Shown here in pieces: positions 24,900-33,363 of a DNA stretch of 64,000 bases (position 1 is its first letter; every line of letters starts with the position of its first letter). The notes under the pieces are model-generated. The model saw only the letters and a list, made by a program, of their open reading frames with translations. It was not told where the DNA came from and ran no database searches. Origin of the DNA: Nitrogeniibacter aestuarii (GTDB taxonomy: Bacteria > Pseudomonadota > Gammaproteobacteria > Burkholderiales > Rhodocyclaceae); NCBI RefSeq assembly GCF_017309585.1, contig NZ_CP071321.1:2232001-2296000 (forward strand), given 5' to 3'. Position numbers and translations under genes: made by a program.

Positions 24900-25752
24900 G
24901 GGTTGAAGACAGCGCGCTGCGGAAGCGGCGTACCAGCGACGGATCGACCTCGGGTAGCGCGAAGATCTGAATCATCTTCTTGCGGGCGGCTTCGTCCTTG
25001 AACTGTCGATCCTTCTGAACCACCCACAGTAACTGCCCCAGGGCTTGCTCCCAGCGGTGACGTGCAATGCAGGCATCGGCCAGTTCCAGTCGCGCGTCCA
25101 GATCGTCCGGGTTGGCTTCGAGCTTCGTGGCCAGTGCTGCCAGGTCTTCCTCGGAGGTGGCACTGCCCCGGGCCATGTCCAGCCGGGCGCGCAAGGCAGC
25201 AATCTGCGCCTTGTCGTCCACCTTGGGCTCGATCGCCGGAATGAGTTGTTCGGCATCTTCCAGGTGGCCTTCGCCAATGAGGACCTCAATGAGCATGAGC
25301 CAGGCATTGACATCGTCGGGCGCGACCTTGACGGCTTCCTTGAGGTAGTCGAGTGCTCTGGCGCCGTCGTTGGCGTTCAGGCATTCGACAGCCGCCTGGA
25401 GTTGCTGTGCCGCCGGGGAGGGTGCCAAGCGATCGATGAAGGCCCGCACCTGGCCTTCGGGCAGCGCACCGGTGAAGCCATCGACCATCTGGCCGCCGAC
25501 GAAAGCTCGGACATCCGGAATGCCGCGGACGCCGTACTGGGCAGCCAGCTCCGGTTCCGCTTCGGTGTCGACTTTGGCGAGAAGGAACGCACCCCCCATT
25601 TCATCGGCCAGTTTTTCAAGAATTGGTTTCAGATTTCGGCAGGGGCCGCACCACGATGCCCAGAAATCGACCAGCACGGGTTGCTGATGGGAGGCGGCAA
25701 CGACTTTCTCGTCGAAATCGATGGCCGAAACGTCGAAGCTGAATGCAGACAT
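24889..25752 (-). CDS. cnoX: Thioredoxin-TPR co-chaperone (CnoX/YbbN type)
   Basis: 287 residues: an N-terminal thioredoxin domain with WASWCGPC (Cys35 and Cys38) followed by TPR-like repeats from about residue 115 to the end. Proteins of this layout work as chaperedoxins that hold oxidised clients and hand them to GroEL. E. coli CnoX lacks the CxxC (SQHC), whereas this one keeps a normal CGPC and should be redox-active. Head-to-tail with the mutarotase gene upstream on the same strand. Confidence 0.9.
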   Translation of the reverse strand: MSAFSFDVSAIDFDEKVVAASHQQPVLVDFWASWCGPCRNLKPILEKLADEMGGAFLLAKVDTEAEPELAAQYGVRGIPDVRAFVGGQMVDGFTGALPEGQVRAFIDRLAPSPAAQQLQAAVECLNANDGARALDYLKEAVKVAPDDVNAWLMLIEVLIGEGHLEDAEQLIPAIEPKVDDKAQIAALRARLDMARGSATSEEDLAALATKLEANPDDLDARLELADACIARHRWEQALGQLLWVVQKDRQFKDEAARKKMIQIFALPEVDPSLVRRFRSALSSTLNC

Positions 25753-25839
25753 GGCGTACTCTGAAGAATTCTGTTCCGGTTAACTGAGGGCGCTCGGGGG
25801 AAACTCAAGCCTCCACGAACGTGGACGCCCGCTGGGGGC

Positions 25840-26688
25840 TCACTCGTCGATGAGACTCTGGCGACCCCACCATGTGTTTTCCGCCTCGAGCTCGATGCGC
25901 TGACTGGCCACCGCCGCTTCGACACACAGCATGCGGCGAAAATCCCGGTCAGGCATGTCAGCCAGGGCCTTGGTGGCCTCTTCCCACGGGTTCCACACCA
26001 CCACGTCCGGAAACTGCTCGTGTACGATCTGAAGGCTTCGGTCGCCGTCGATCAGACGCAGGGGTTTAGTGGCATCGGCATAGATGCGGTCAACAGCGTC
26101 TTCAACAACAAGTGCTTCATGCGCCTCGGTCTTGATGGCGTCGCCATCGAGCTTGTCCTTGTACTTCTTGCCCTTGAGCCCTTCGAGCCGTGCCAGCTCT
26201 ACTTCATCCACGTGCAGATAGGTGTGCAGGGCCGTGGTGAATGCAAAGCTGCTGTAGCCGTTGTTGGTGATGGCAAGCTCCACGTCAAGCCGGCTACCGC
26301 CCACGCTGATGGTGAGTTCCAGGTCGAAGCTGTGTGGCCACAATGCTTCAGTCTCGGGGTTGTTGGCGATACCGAAGGTGAGCATGACGTGATCCTTGTC
26401 GTCACGCTGTTCGATGAAGGTCCACATGCGTGTGCGCACAAGGCCGTGTTTCGGCAGACTGCCCTGATTGGCGAACTGCGGGAAGCACACGGGGATGCCG
26501 CCGCGGATGGAGACACTTCCGTCCAGCACGGCGTTGTCGCTCAGATAGAGCCACGGGCGGCCACCGGCCGGCTTCCAGTGAAGCACCTGGCCACCCAGCA
26601 GGCTGATGGTCGCCTGTGCGCCGTCTTTGGTGGTGACGGCGAGCACGGGTGTGCCCTTGAGTTCGGTTTCGGTGATGCTTGCGTACAT
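25840..26688 (-). CDS. D-hexose-6-phosphate mutarotase (YeaD-like)
   Basis: Aldose 1-epimerase family protein of 282 residues, expected to interconvert anomers of glucose 6-phosphate in the cytoplasm. Its early part contains ISLLGGQVLHWKPAGGRPWLYLSDNA and RGGIPVCFPQFANQG, both characteristic of YeaD-type enzymes. FTTALHTYLHVDEVELARLEGLKG includes the conserved histidine. The gene continues from the Tag gene upstream with a 19-base gap. Natural substrate is inferred from the family. Confidence 0.9.
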   Translation of the reverse strand: MYASITETELKGTPVLAVTTKDGAQATISLLGGQVLHWKPAGGRPWLYLSDNAVLDGSVSIRGGIPVCFPQFANQGSLPKHGLVRTRMWTFIEQRDDKDHVMLTFGIANNPETEALWPHSFDLELTISVGGSRLDVELAITNNGYSSFAFTTALHTYLHVDEVELARLEGLKGKKYKDKLDGDAIKTEAHEALVVEDAVDRIYADATKPLRLIDGDRSLQIVHEQFPDVVVWNPWEEATKALADMPDRDFRRMLCVEAAVASQRIELEAENTWWGRQSLIDE

Positions 26689-26707
26689 AGGTGATGCGCC
26701 TTTGGTG

Positions 26708-27283
26708 TCAGCTGGCCTGTGACGGGTGGCAGTGACAGCTGATGATGTGGTCGTTGACCATGCCGGTCGCCTGCATGAAGGCGTAGCAAATGGTGCTGCC
26801 GACGAACTTGAAGCCCTGTTTTTTCAGCGCGCGGCTCATGGCATCCGACTCCGGCGTATTGCCCGGCACTGCGGACAGGGTGTCGAAACGGTTGATGCGC
26901 GGTTCTCCGCCGACGAACTGCCAGATCCATTCGGAAAAGCCGCCGTCGAGCTCCATCAGTTTGAGCCAGGCGCGTGCATTACCGATGGTCGCCCGGATCT
27001 TGCCCTGGTGCCGAACAATGCCGGTATCGTTAAGGAGTCGGCTCACGTCGGCTTCATCGAAGGCGGCGATCTTGACAGGGTCAAACCCCGCAAACGCGGT
27101 GCGATAGCCTTCTCGTCTCCGGAGAATGGTGATCCACGACAGGCCGGCCTGGGCGCCTTCAAGCGTGAGCATTTCGAACAACTTGACGGGGTCGCGCTCG
27201 GGGACACCCCATTCCGTGTCGTGATAGGCCACGTACAGCGGATCGTCGCCGCACCACGGGCATCGATGTAAACCGGATGTCAT
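26708..27283 (-). CDS. tag: DNA-3-methyladenine glycosylase I
   Basis: Base-excision repair enzyme for 3-methyladenine. Of 191 residues, the N-terminal part reads HRCPWCGDDPLYVAYHDTEWG, providing the Cys and His zinc ligands. The middle contains GAQAGLSWITILRRREGYRTAFAGFD with the glutamate/tryptophan pocket. The C-terminus MVNDHIISCHCHP supplies the other zinc ligands. Confidence 0.95.
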   Translation of the reverse strand: MTSGLHRCPWCGDDPLYVAYHDTEWGVPERDPVKLFEMLTLEGAQAGLSWITILRRREGYRTAFAGFDPVKIAAFDEADVSRLLNDTGIVRHQGKIRATIGNARAWLKLMELDGGFSEWIWQFVGGEPRINRFDTLSAVPGNTPESDAMSRALKKQGFKFVGSTICYAFMQATGMVNDHIISCHCHPSQAS

Positions 27284-27346
27284 GAAAAGGCGGCCTCGGG
27301 CAGTGCCAAAACGGCATTCTATCCCGAGGCTCGCCTGTCGGGGAGG

Positions 27347-30034
27347 TCAGTCCTGCAGGGACAGGACGCCGAGCTTGATGGAATTGTCTTCCGGATCGTT
27401 CGAGAGCACGAAACCGAGGCTTTGCACGAAGCGCAGCATACGGTCGTTGTTCGAGAGGAAAACCCCGTTCATATAGGCCAGGCCGCGATCGCGGGCGGTC
27501 TCGATCAACACGCCCATGAGCCGTCGGGCCAGCCCGCGATGCTGCCAGTCGTCCGAGACGACAATGGCGAATTCGCAGGACTCGCCGTCCGGATTGACCG
27601 CATAGCGAGCGACGCCAATCTCGGTTTCCTTGCCTTCCACCTCCACGGTGGCGACGAAAGCCATCTCACGGTCGTAGTCGATCTGTGTGAGGCGCACCAC
27701 CATGGCCGGTGGCAGCTCGCGCATGGTGTTCATGAAACGGAAGTATTTCGACTCGGCCGACAGATTGCGGACGAACTCGGCCTCGATTTCCGCGTCTTCC
27801 GGTCGAATCGGACGGATCGTGATCTTCGTGCCGTCGGGCACCGTCCAGTGCGAGATGAGGTGCTGCGGATACGGGTGAATCGCCATGTGGTCGTAGCGAT
27901 CGGCCGTTGGCGAGACGTTGTCGGCGTGGATACGCGCGTCGACAACCACTGCGCCGTCCTCGTCGATGATGAGCGGATTGATATCCAGCTCCTTCATCCA
28001 AGGCAATTCGCACACCATCTCCGAGACACGCAGGAGAACGAGTTCGAGCGCCTCCATGTTCACCGGCGGCATGTTGCGGAACTCGTCCAGGTAGCTGCTG
28101 ACGCGTGAGGAGCGAATCAGGTCGCGGGCGAGATAGGTGTTGAGCGGTGGCAGGGCAATGGCGCGGTCCTTGTCAGCTTCGACACGGGTGCCGCCTTCGC
28201 CGAAGGTGATGATCGGCCCGAAGACCGGGTCGCGTCGCACGCCGACCATGAGCTCGCGGCCGTTGGGCTTGCGAATCATGGGCTCGATGGCCAGGCCGTT
28301 GATATGGGCTTCGGGGTGTGCCTTGCGAACGCCTTCCAGGATCTCCTGATAGGCCGTGCGGACGGCGGCCAGACTGGTCAGATTGAGGCGAACGCCACCC
28401 ACGTCCGACTTGTGTTTGACGTCGGGCGAATCAATCTTCATGGCCACCGGCAGACCGATCTCCTCGGCCAGCACCATGGCTTCAGTGGCGGAGCGGGCGA
28501 CAACGGTTTGCGCAATGGGAATCCGGAAGGCGGCCAGAATGGCCTTGGATTCCATTTCGTTCAGCACCTTGCGGCGCTCGTTGAGTGCCGTCTCTATGAC
28601 CAGGCGTGCGCTTTCGATCGAAGGCGGGTTGAGTTCGGTCAGCGATGCCGGCGTCTGAGCGAGCAGCTTCTGGTTGCGGTAGTAGGCCGAGATGTGACTG
28701 AACAACTCGACCGCAGGCTCAGGGGTGCGGAAGGTCGGGATACCGGCGCCATCGAAGAGCTTGCGGGCTTCGGTGACGATCTCTTCGCCCATGAAGCAGG
28801 TGACGACCGGCTTGTCGGCGTTGCGCTCTTCCTCGATCAGTGCCTTGGCCACTTCGGTCGGATTGGCCATGGCCTGCGGCGTCAGCATGACCATGACACC
28901 GTCTACATTCGGCCCCTCAAGCACCGCCTTGATGGCTGCGCGATACCGCTCGACATTGGCGTCGCCGAGCACATCCACCGGGTTGCCGTGCGACCAGGTA
29001 GCGGGCAGGGCCGCGTTGAGTTTTTCCAGCGTACTTTCGGCGAAATCTGCAAGCGGGATGCCAAGGTCCGCGGCCCGGTCGGCCGCCATGATGCCGGGGC
29101 CACCACCGTTGGTGATGATGGCAAGGCGGTTGCCACGGGGGCGGAAGTGCGAGAACAGGGCGTTGGCGGCGGCGAAGAGCTGGCCCAGGTTGTAGAGGCG
29201 GATGACGCCGGCACGGCGCACTGCGGCGTCGAAAACCGAGTCTTCGCCCACTTCGGCGCCCGTGTGACTGAGCACGGCGCGCGAGGCTTCGGGGTGGCGA
29301 CCCACCTTGATGAGCAGCACCGGTTTGACACGGGCGGCGCTGCGCAGCGCACTCATGAAGCGGCGCGCATCGCGAACCCCTTCGACGTAAAGAAAGATGC
29401 TCTCGGTGCGCGGGTCAGAAATCATGAACTCCAGGGCTTCGCCGAAGTCGATGTCGCTCGACGAGCCCAAGGAGATGACGGAGGAGAATCCCACGTTGTT
29501 CGGGCGTGCCCAGTCGAGAATCGCGGTACACAGCGCACCGGACTGGGAGATGAAACCGATGGAGCCGGGTAGCGCACGGCCATGGGCAAAAGTGGCGTTC
29601 AGGCCCAGCTCGGGGCGCATGATGCCCAGGCAGTTGGGGCCGAGGATGCGAATACGGTGACGACGCGCCGTCTCCAGCATGGATCGCTCAAGCGCTGCGC
29701 CGCGACGGCCGGTTTCCGAAAAGCCGGCCGACATGATGATGGCGGCCTTGGCGCCGGCACGGCCACAGGCATCGATGACCGAAGGGATCTTCTGCGCGGC
29801 AATGGCGATGACGACCAGATCCAGGCGCTGTGGCACGTCTTCAACCGAGGCATAGCAAGGGACACCCTGGACTTCTTGGTGCTTGGGATTGATGGCGAAC
29901 AGGCGGCCCTTGAACCCACCGTCTTTCATGTTGCGCAGAACGACAGTGCCGATGGCGTCTTCACGCTCGCTGGCACCGACGATGGCGACGGATTTGGGCT
30001 CGAACAGCGGGGTTAGATAGTGCTTTTCTTTCAT
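27347..30034 (-). CDS. Pat-type fusion: acyl-CoA synthetase (ADP-forming)-like domains plus GNAT acetyltransferase
   Basis: 895 residues. A CoA-binding domain (about 1-135), a succinyl-CoA ligase-like domain (about 150-430), an ATP-grasp domain (about 490-700) and a C-terminal GNAT domain (about 730-890, including VSDDWQHRGLARRLM) are in order. Proteins of this layout (Pat/YfiQ) acetylate lysines such as that of acetyl-CoA synthetase. His257 in LSHTGAE aligns with the phosphohistidine position of ADP-forming acyl-CoA synthetases; in Pat proteins this residue is often replaced, so ligase activity is possible but unproven. An inverted repeat lies upstream. Confidence 0.9.
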   Translation of the reverse strand: MKEKHYLTPLFEPKSVAIVGASEREDAIGTVVLRNMKDGGFKGRLFAINPKHQEVQGVPCYASVEDVPQRLDLVVIAIAAQKIPSVIDACGRAGAKAAIIMSAGFSETGRRGAALERSMLETARRHRIRILGPNCLGIMRPELGLNATFAHGRALPGSIGFISQSGALCTAILDWARPNNVGFSSVISLGSSSDIDFGEALEFMISDPRTESIFLYVEGVRDARRFMSALRSAARVKPVLLIKVGRHPEASRAVLSHTGAEVGEDSVFDAAVRRAGVIRLYNLGQLFAAANALFSHFRPRGNRLAIITNGGGPGIMAADRAADLGIPLADFAESTLEKLNAALPATWSHGNPVDVLGDANVERYRAAIKAVLEGPNVDGVMVMLTPQAMANPTEVAKALIEEERNADKPVVTCFMGEEIVTEARKLFDGAGIPTFRTPEPAVELFSHISAYYRNQKLLAQTPASLTELNPPSIESARLVIETALNERRKVLNEMESKAILAAFRIPIAQTVVARSATEAMVLAEEIGLPVAMKIDSPDVKHKSDVGGVRLNLTSLAAVRTAYQEILEGVRKAHPEAHINGLAIEPMIRKPNGRELMVGVRRDPVFGPIITFGEGGTRVEADKDRAIALPPLNTYLARDLIRSSRVSSYLDEFRNMPPVNMEALELVLLRVSEMVCELPWMKELDINPLIIDEDGAVVVDARIHADNVSPTADRYDHMAIHPYPQHLISHWTVPDGTKITIRPIRPEDAEIEAEFVRNLSAESKYFRFMNTMRELPPAMVVRLTQIDYDREMAFVATVEVEGKETEIGVARYAVNPDGESCEFAIVVSDDWQHRGLARRLMGVLIETARDRGLAYMNGVFLSNNDRMLRFVQSLGFVLSNDPEDNSIKLGVLSLQD

Positions 30035-30097
30035 GTCTCGTCCCTTTTCAGGACTGCCGTTTTGGCTCGGTCACAGCACCGAGCGATCGATGGATAT

Positions 30098-30131
30098 TGC
30101 ATTGCAGCAAACAAGAGCATAGTGCAATGCA
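30098..30131 (-). promoter_or_regulatory. Inverted repeat upstream of the Pat-like gene, candidate operator
   Basis: TGCATTGCA (30098-30106) and its reverse complement TGCAATGCA (30123-30131) flank a 16-base AT-rich spacer. It is 64-97 bases before the ATG, where an operator could act. No regulator is identified from sequence. Confidence 0.4.
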
Positions 30132-30212
30132 TCATTTCGAGGGATGACACAGATCAGATTTGTTGTAGCAAATGTCGAAAGGTGTGGCAGTTCGCACACA
30201 CCGCTATCGACA

Positions 30213-33200
30213 TCAGTGCCCGATACTGAAGCTGAAGCGAGCGCCTTCACCGGGGACCGAATGGGCTGAAATCCTGCCACCATGACGCGCGATGATGCGC
30301 TGAACGGTCGCCAGCCCGATGCCCGACCCTTCAAACTGGCTGTTCGGGTGCAGCCGATGGAAGGGGACGAATAGCTTGCTGGCGTACTCCATATCGAAGC
30401 CGACGCCATTGTCCTCCACACAGAACTGCACCTCGTCATCCGTGCGGGTGGCAAAGAAGGAAATGCGCGACACCGGCTTGCCTTTGCTGAACTTCCAGGC
30501 ATTGCGAACCAGATTTTCAACGACAACGCGCATGAGTGTGGGGTCTGCATTGGCCGTGAGCCCGGGAACGATGTCGGTCACCAGCGTGCGGTCGGGGTCC
30601 GTGATGCGGATTTCATTGATGACGTCGGTGACCATCTGGCTCAGGTCAATGTTGTTTCTGCGCAGCGGCTGGCGCGTGAGGCGAGCCAGTTCGATCAGGT
30701 CATCGATCAGTTGGGCCATGCGCCCGGTGGCCGTGCGAATACGTTGCAGATAGGTTCGGGCGGTGTTGTCGAGCTGCGGGTCGAGGTCTTCCTGAAGAAT
30801 CACCGAAAAACCATCGATGGCACGCAGTGGTGCGCGCAGGTCGTGCGACACCGAGTAGGAGAAGGCCTCAAGCTCGCGGTTCGATGTTTCGAGTTCCGCC
30901 GTTCTTGCACGCACGCGGGCCTCGAGTTCCATATTCACGTTGCGCAGGGTCAATTCGGCGACCTTGCGTTCCGTGATGTCGTCGAGAGAGCCGGTGGCGC
31001 CGGTTACGGTGCCCACCTCGTCATAGACCGGCCGGGCGTGGACTTCGAGCCATCGCAGTTCGCCCGCCATGTTGCGGATACGCAATTCGCATTCGCATTC
31101 CTTGTCGAGCGAGGCCAGCACCGCTTCGAGCTTGACGCGGCCAAAATCGCGATCGTCGGGATGCACGTAGTCGGTGAGCGGCTGGCCGATGCTCTCTTCG
31201 ACCGGAAAGCCGGTGGTTCGCGTCCATGCCGGGTTCAGGAAGATGAAGCACCCGTTCAGATCCGTCTGGAAGATCACCTCGTTGATCGAATCGACCACTT
31301 CCTTGTAGCGCGTCCGGCTTTGCTGGAGCGCAAGCTGGGCGGCCTTGCGATCACTGACGTCGCGCACCAGCGAGAGGATGGCCGGGCCGTCGTCGAACTG
31401 GGTGACGACGCTCGTGATCTCCACGTCTCTGCAATCGCCGCCGGGCTGCACGATCTGGCGGTGACGAATCGGCAGCTGGGCGCCGTGGATCGCCTCGGTT
31501 GGCACGGTCAGCGGGTTGGTGGTGTCCACATAGAAACGATCGAGCGGCTCGCCCACCAGCTCATTGACGTCGTCGATACCGAAAATCGTCAAGGCGGCTC
31601 GGTTGCCAAAGATGATGCGGGCATCGCGATGCACGATGATGCCGTCGGGCGAGACGTCAACCAGCCGGCGGTAGCGTTCTTCAACCGCATGGCGCTGGCG
31701 TTCTGCGTGTACCCGGGCCGTGATGTCCTGGGTGATGCCGATACAGGTGCGCAGGTCGCCGGCCTCATCACGCAGCGCACTCACGGCGACCGTGGCCCAG
31801 ACATCCTGCCCCGATAGATGGACGAAGCGCTTTTCCCGGGTGTAGGCGTTGATCCGGCCATCCTTGAGCGCGCTGAAGAACTTGATGTCCTCATCCCGAT
31901 CGGCCGGATGCGTCAGCTCCTTCAACGTCCGACCGATGAGTGAGGCCGGATCCCCGCCGAGCATCTGGGCAAAGGCGTGGTTGGCGCTCTCGATGCAGCC
32001 CTCGGGATTGGCGTTGGTGATGCCGACCGGCGCCTGTTCGAAGGTGGTGCGGTAGCGCGCTTCGCTCTCGATCAGCGCATGCCGGGTCTCGTGCTCCTGC
32101 GTCACATCCCGGGTGACGCCCCGATACCCTGAGAACCGCCCGGATGAATCGAAGGTCGGGCGGCCCGTGATCGAGAACCACACACGACGTCCATTGGGGA
32201 GCGTGCGTTGATAAATGAAGTTGTCGAACGGTTCATGCGCGTGCAGTGTGGCGATGTGCTCTGCCCATTCCGGTGCCGTTTCGCTCGCGCCGACCAGTTG
32301 CCATCGGGTCTGCCCGAGAGTCTCCGATTCACCCAGCTGGATCGGGTTGTTCGGGCTGGTGAGGACACGGGTGAAGCGAAACTGCGCGTCCTGTTCCCAA
32401 TACCAGTCAAAGAAGGTTTCGATCAGGGTGCGGAAACGGCTTTCGCTGGTACGCAGGTCGCGCTCGGCGTCGATTCGCTGGGTGATGTCCCGCCCGATGC
32501 CGCGGTAGCCGATGAACAGTTCGCCATCGAAGAGCGGCTTGCCGATGAACTCGAGATGGCGCACTTCATCGCTCAGGTCGCGACGGCTGACAAGCACACT
32601 GATGTTCTGGTGGCCTGCCATGCGCAGCTTCAGATTGCGCCAGGTGTTGGCGTCGGTTTCATCGCCGGGGAGCTCCCACGGCGCCTGACCGACCAGTGTG
32701 TCCGGGTCCATGTTGGCAACGCTGCGGATGCCGCTGCTGATGAGCGTGAAATGGTGCTCGCGGTCGGTCTCCCAGAGCCAGTCGCTGGATTGTTCGACGA
32801 AATCGAGAAGCCGGGTCTGGTTGAACTCGGCCACCTTGGTGGCACGCTTGGCGAACTCGGAGGCAAAGTGATACGTACGCAGGTAGCGAAATCCGAGCAG
32901 AACCAGCGCCGCGAGCACGGCTGCACCAAAAATGGCAGCCGTCAGCCAGGGAATGGCTGTCAAGGTGGCAGAGGCAGACGGATCGCTACTGGCGACCGCT
33001 GCCACCGGGCCCGAGATGCCTACGCCGTGATGTTGCCACCAGCGAACCAGCAAGGCCGCAACACCGGTGGCACCGACAGCGGCGAGCAGAATCGACACCG
33101 TCAGCACGGGGCGAAAGGCGTGATCACTCTGAGATTGGCCCGGTTCCGGGTGTCGACTGGAAGGCAAGGTTCTTCTACTGCCTGTCGCGCCGCGTGCGGA

Positions 33201-33227
33201 GCACCAGCGGACGGGCGCATGATTCAA
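30213..33227 (-). CDS. Multi-PAS sensor histidine kinase, orphan
   Basis: About 1004 residues. Two membrane segments lie near the N-terminus (about 42-64 and 91-112), bounding a short periplasmic loop. Five PAS domains follow, opening with LLDFVEQSSDWLWETD, TLIETFFDWYWEQD, RTTFEQAPVGITNANPEG, RRLVDVSPDGIIVHRD and KEVVDSINEVIFQTDLNG. Next come the histidine phosphoacceptor (YSVSHDLRAPLRAIDGF) and the ATPase domain (GVGFDMEYASKLF...GSGIGLA). The start is uncertain: TTG 33227 is the longest, a GTG just before the first membrane segment (PVLTVSIL) is an alternative. No response regulator is nearby, so partner and signal are unknown. Confidence 0.88.
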   Translation of the reverse strand: MNHAPVRWCSARGATGSRRTLPSSRHPEPGQSQSDHAFRPVLTVSILLAAVGATGVAALLVRWWQHHGVGISGPVAAVASSDPSASATLTAIPWLTAAIFGAAVLAALVLLGFRYLRTYHFASEFAKRATKVAEFNQTRLLDFVEQSSDWLWETDREHHFTLISSGIRSVANMDPDTLVGQAPWELPGDETDANTWRNLKLRMAGHQNISVLVSRRDLSDEVRHLEFIGKPLFDGELFIGYRGIGRDITQRIDAERDLRTSESRFRTLIETFFDWYWEQDAQFRFTRVLTSPNNPIQLGESETLGQTRWQLVGASETAPEWAEHIATLHAHEPFDNFIYQRTLPNGRRVWFSITGRPTFDSSGRFSGYRGVTRDVTQEHETRHALIESEARYRTTFEQAPVGITNANPEGCIESANHAFAQMLGGDPASLIGRTLKELTHPADRDEDIKFFSALKDGRINAYTREKRFVHLSGQDVWATVAVSALRDEAGDLRTCIGITQDITARVHAERQRHAVEERYRRLVDVSPDGIIVHRDARIIFGNRAALTIFGIDDVNELVGEPLDRFYVDTTNPLTVPTEAIHGAQLPIRHRQIVQPGGDCRDVEITSVVTQFDDGPAILSLVRDVSDRKAAQLALQQSRTRYKEVVDSINEVIFQTDLNGCFIFLNPAWTRTTGFPVEESIGQPLTDYVHPDDRDFGRVKLEAVLASLDKECECELRIRNMAGELRWLEVHARPVYDEVGTVTGATGSLDDITERKVAELTLRNVNMELEARVRARTAELETSNRELEAFSYSVSHDLRAPLRAIDGFSVILQEDLDPQLDNTARTYLQRIRTATGRMAQLIDDLIELARLTRQPLRRNNIDLSQMVTDVINEIRITDPDRTLVTDIVPGLTANADPTLMRVVVENLVRNAWKFSKGKPVSRISFFATRTDDEVQFCVEDNGVGFDMEYASKLFVPFHRLHPNSQFEGSGIGLATVQRIIARHGGRISAHSVPGEGARFSFSIGH

Positions 33228-33363
33228 TGGAATTTATCCCGCGTCTGCGCATCATAACGTGAGAATGCCAGAGCATTGATCCTATGGCCTCGGCTGAAAA
33301 GACGACGTGACTTTTTGCGCTGGCACAAGAATATTCCGAAGAATTTCAGGAGACCCGTCAAGC

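Noticed and set aside
28304..29572. Plus-strand open frame opposite the Pat-like gene
   Set aside because: Antisense shadow without a recognisable domain.
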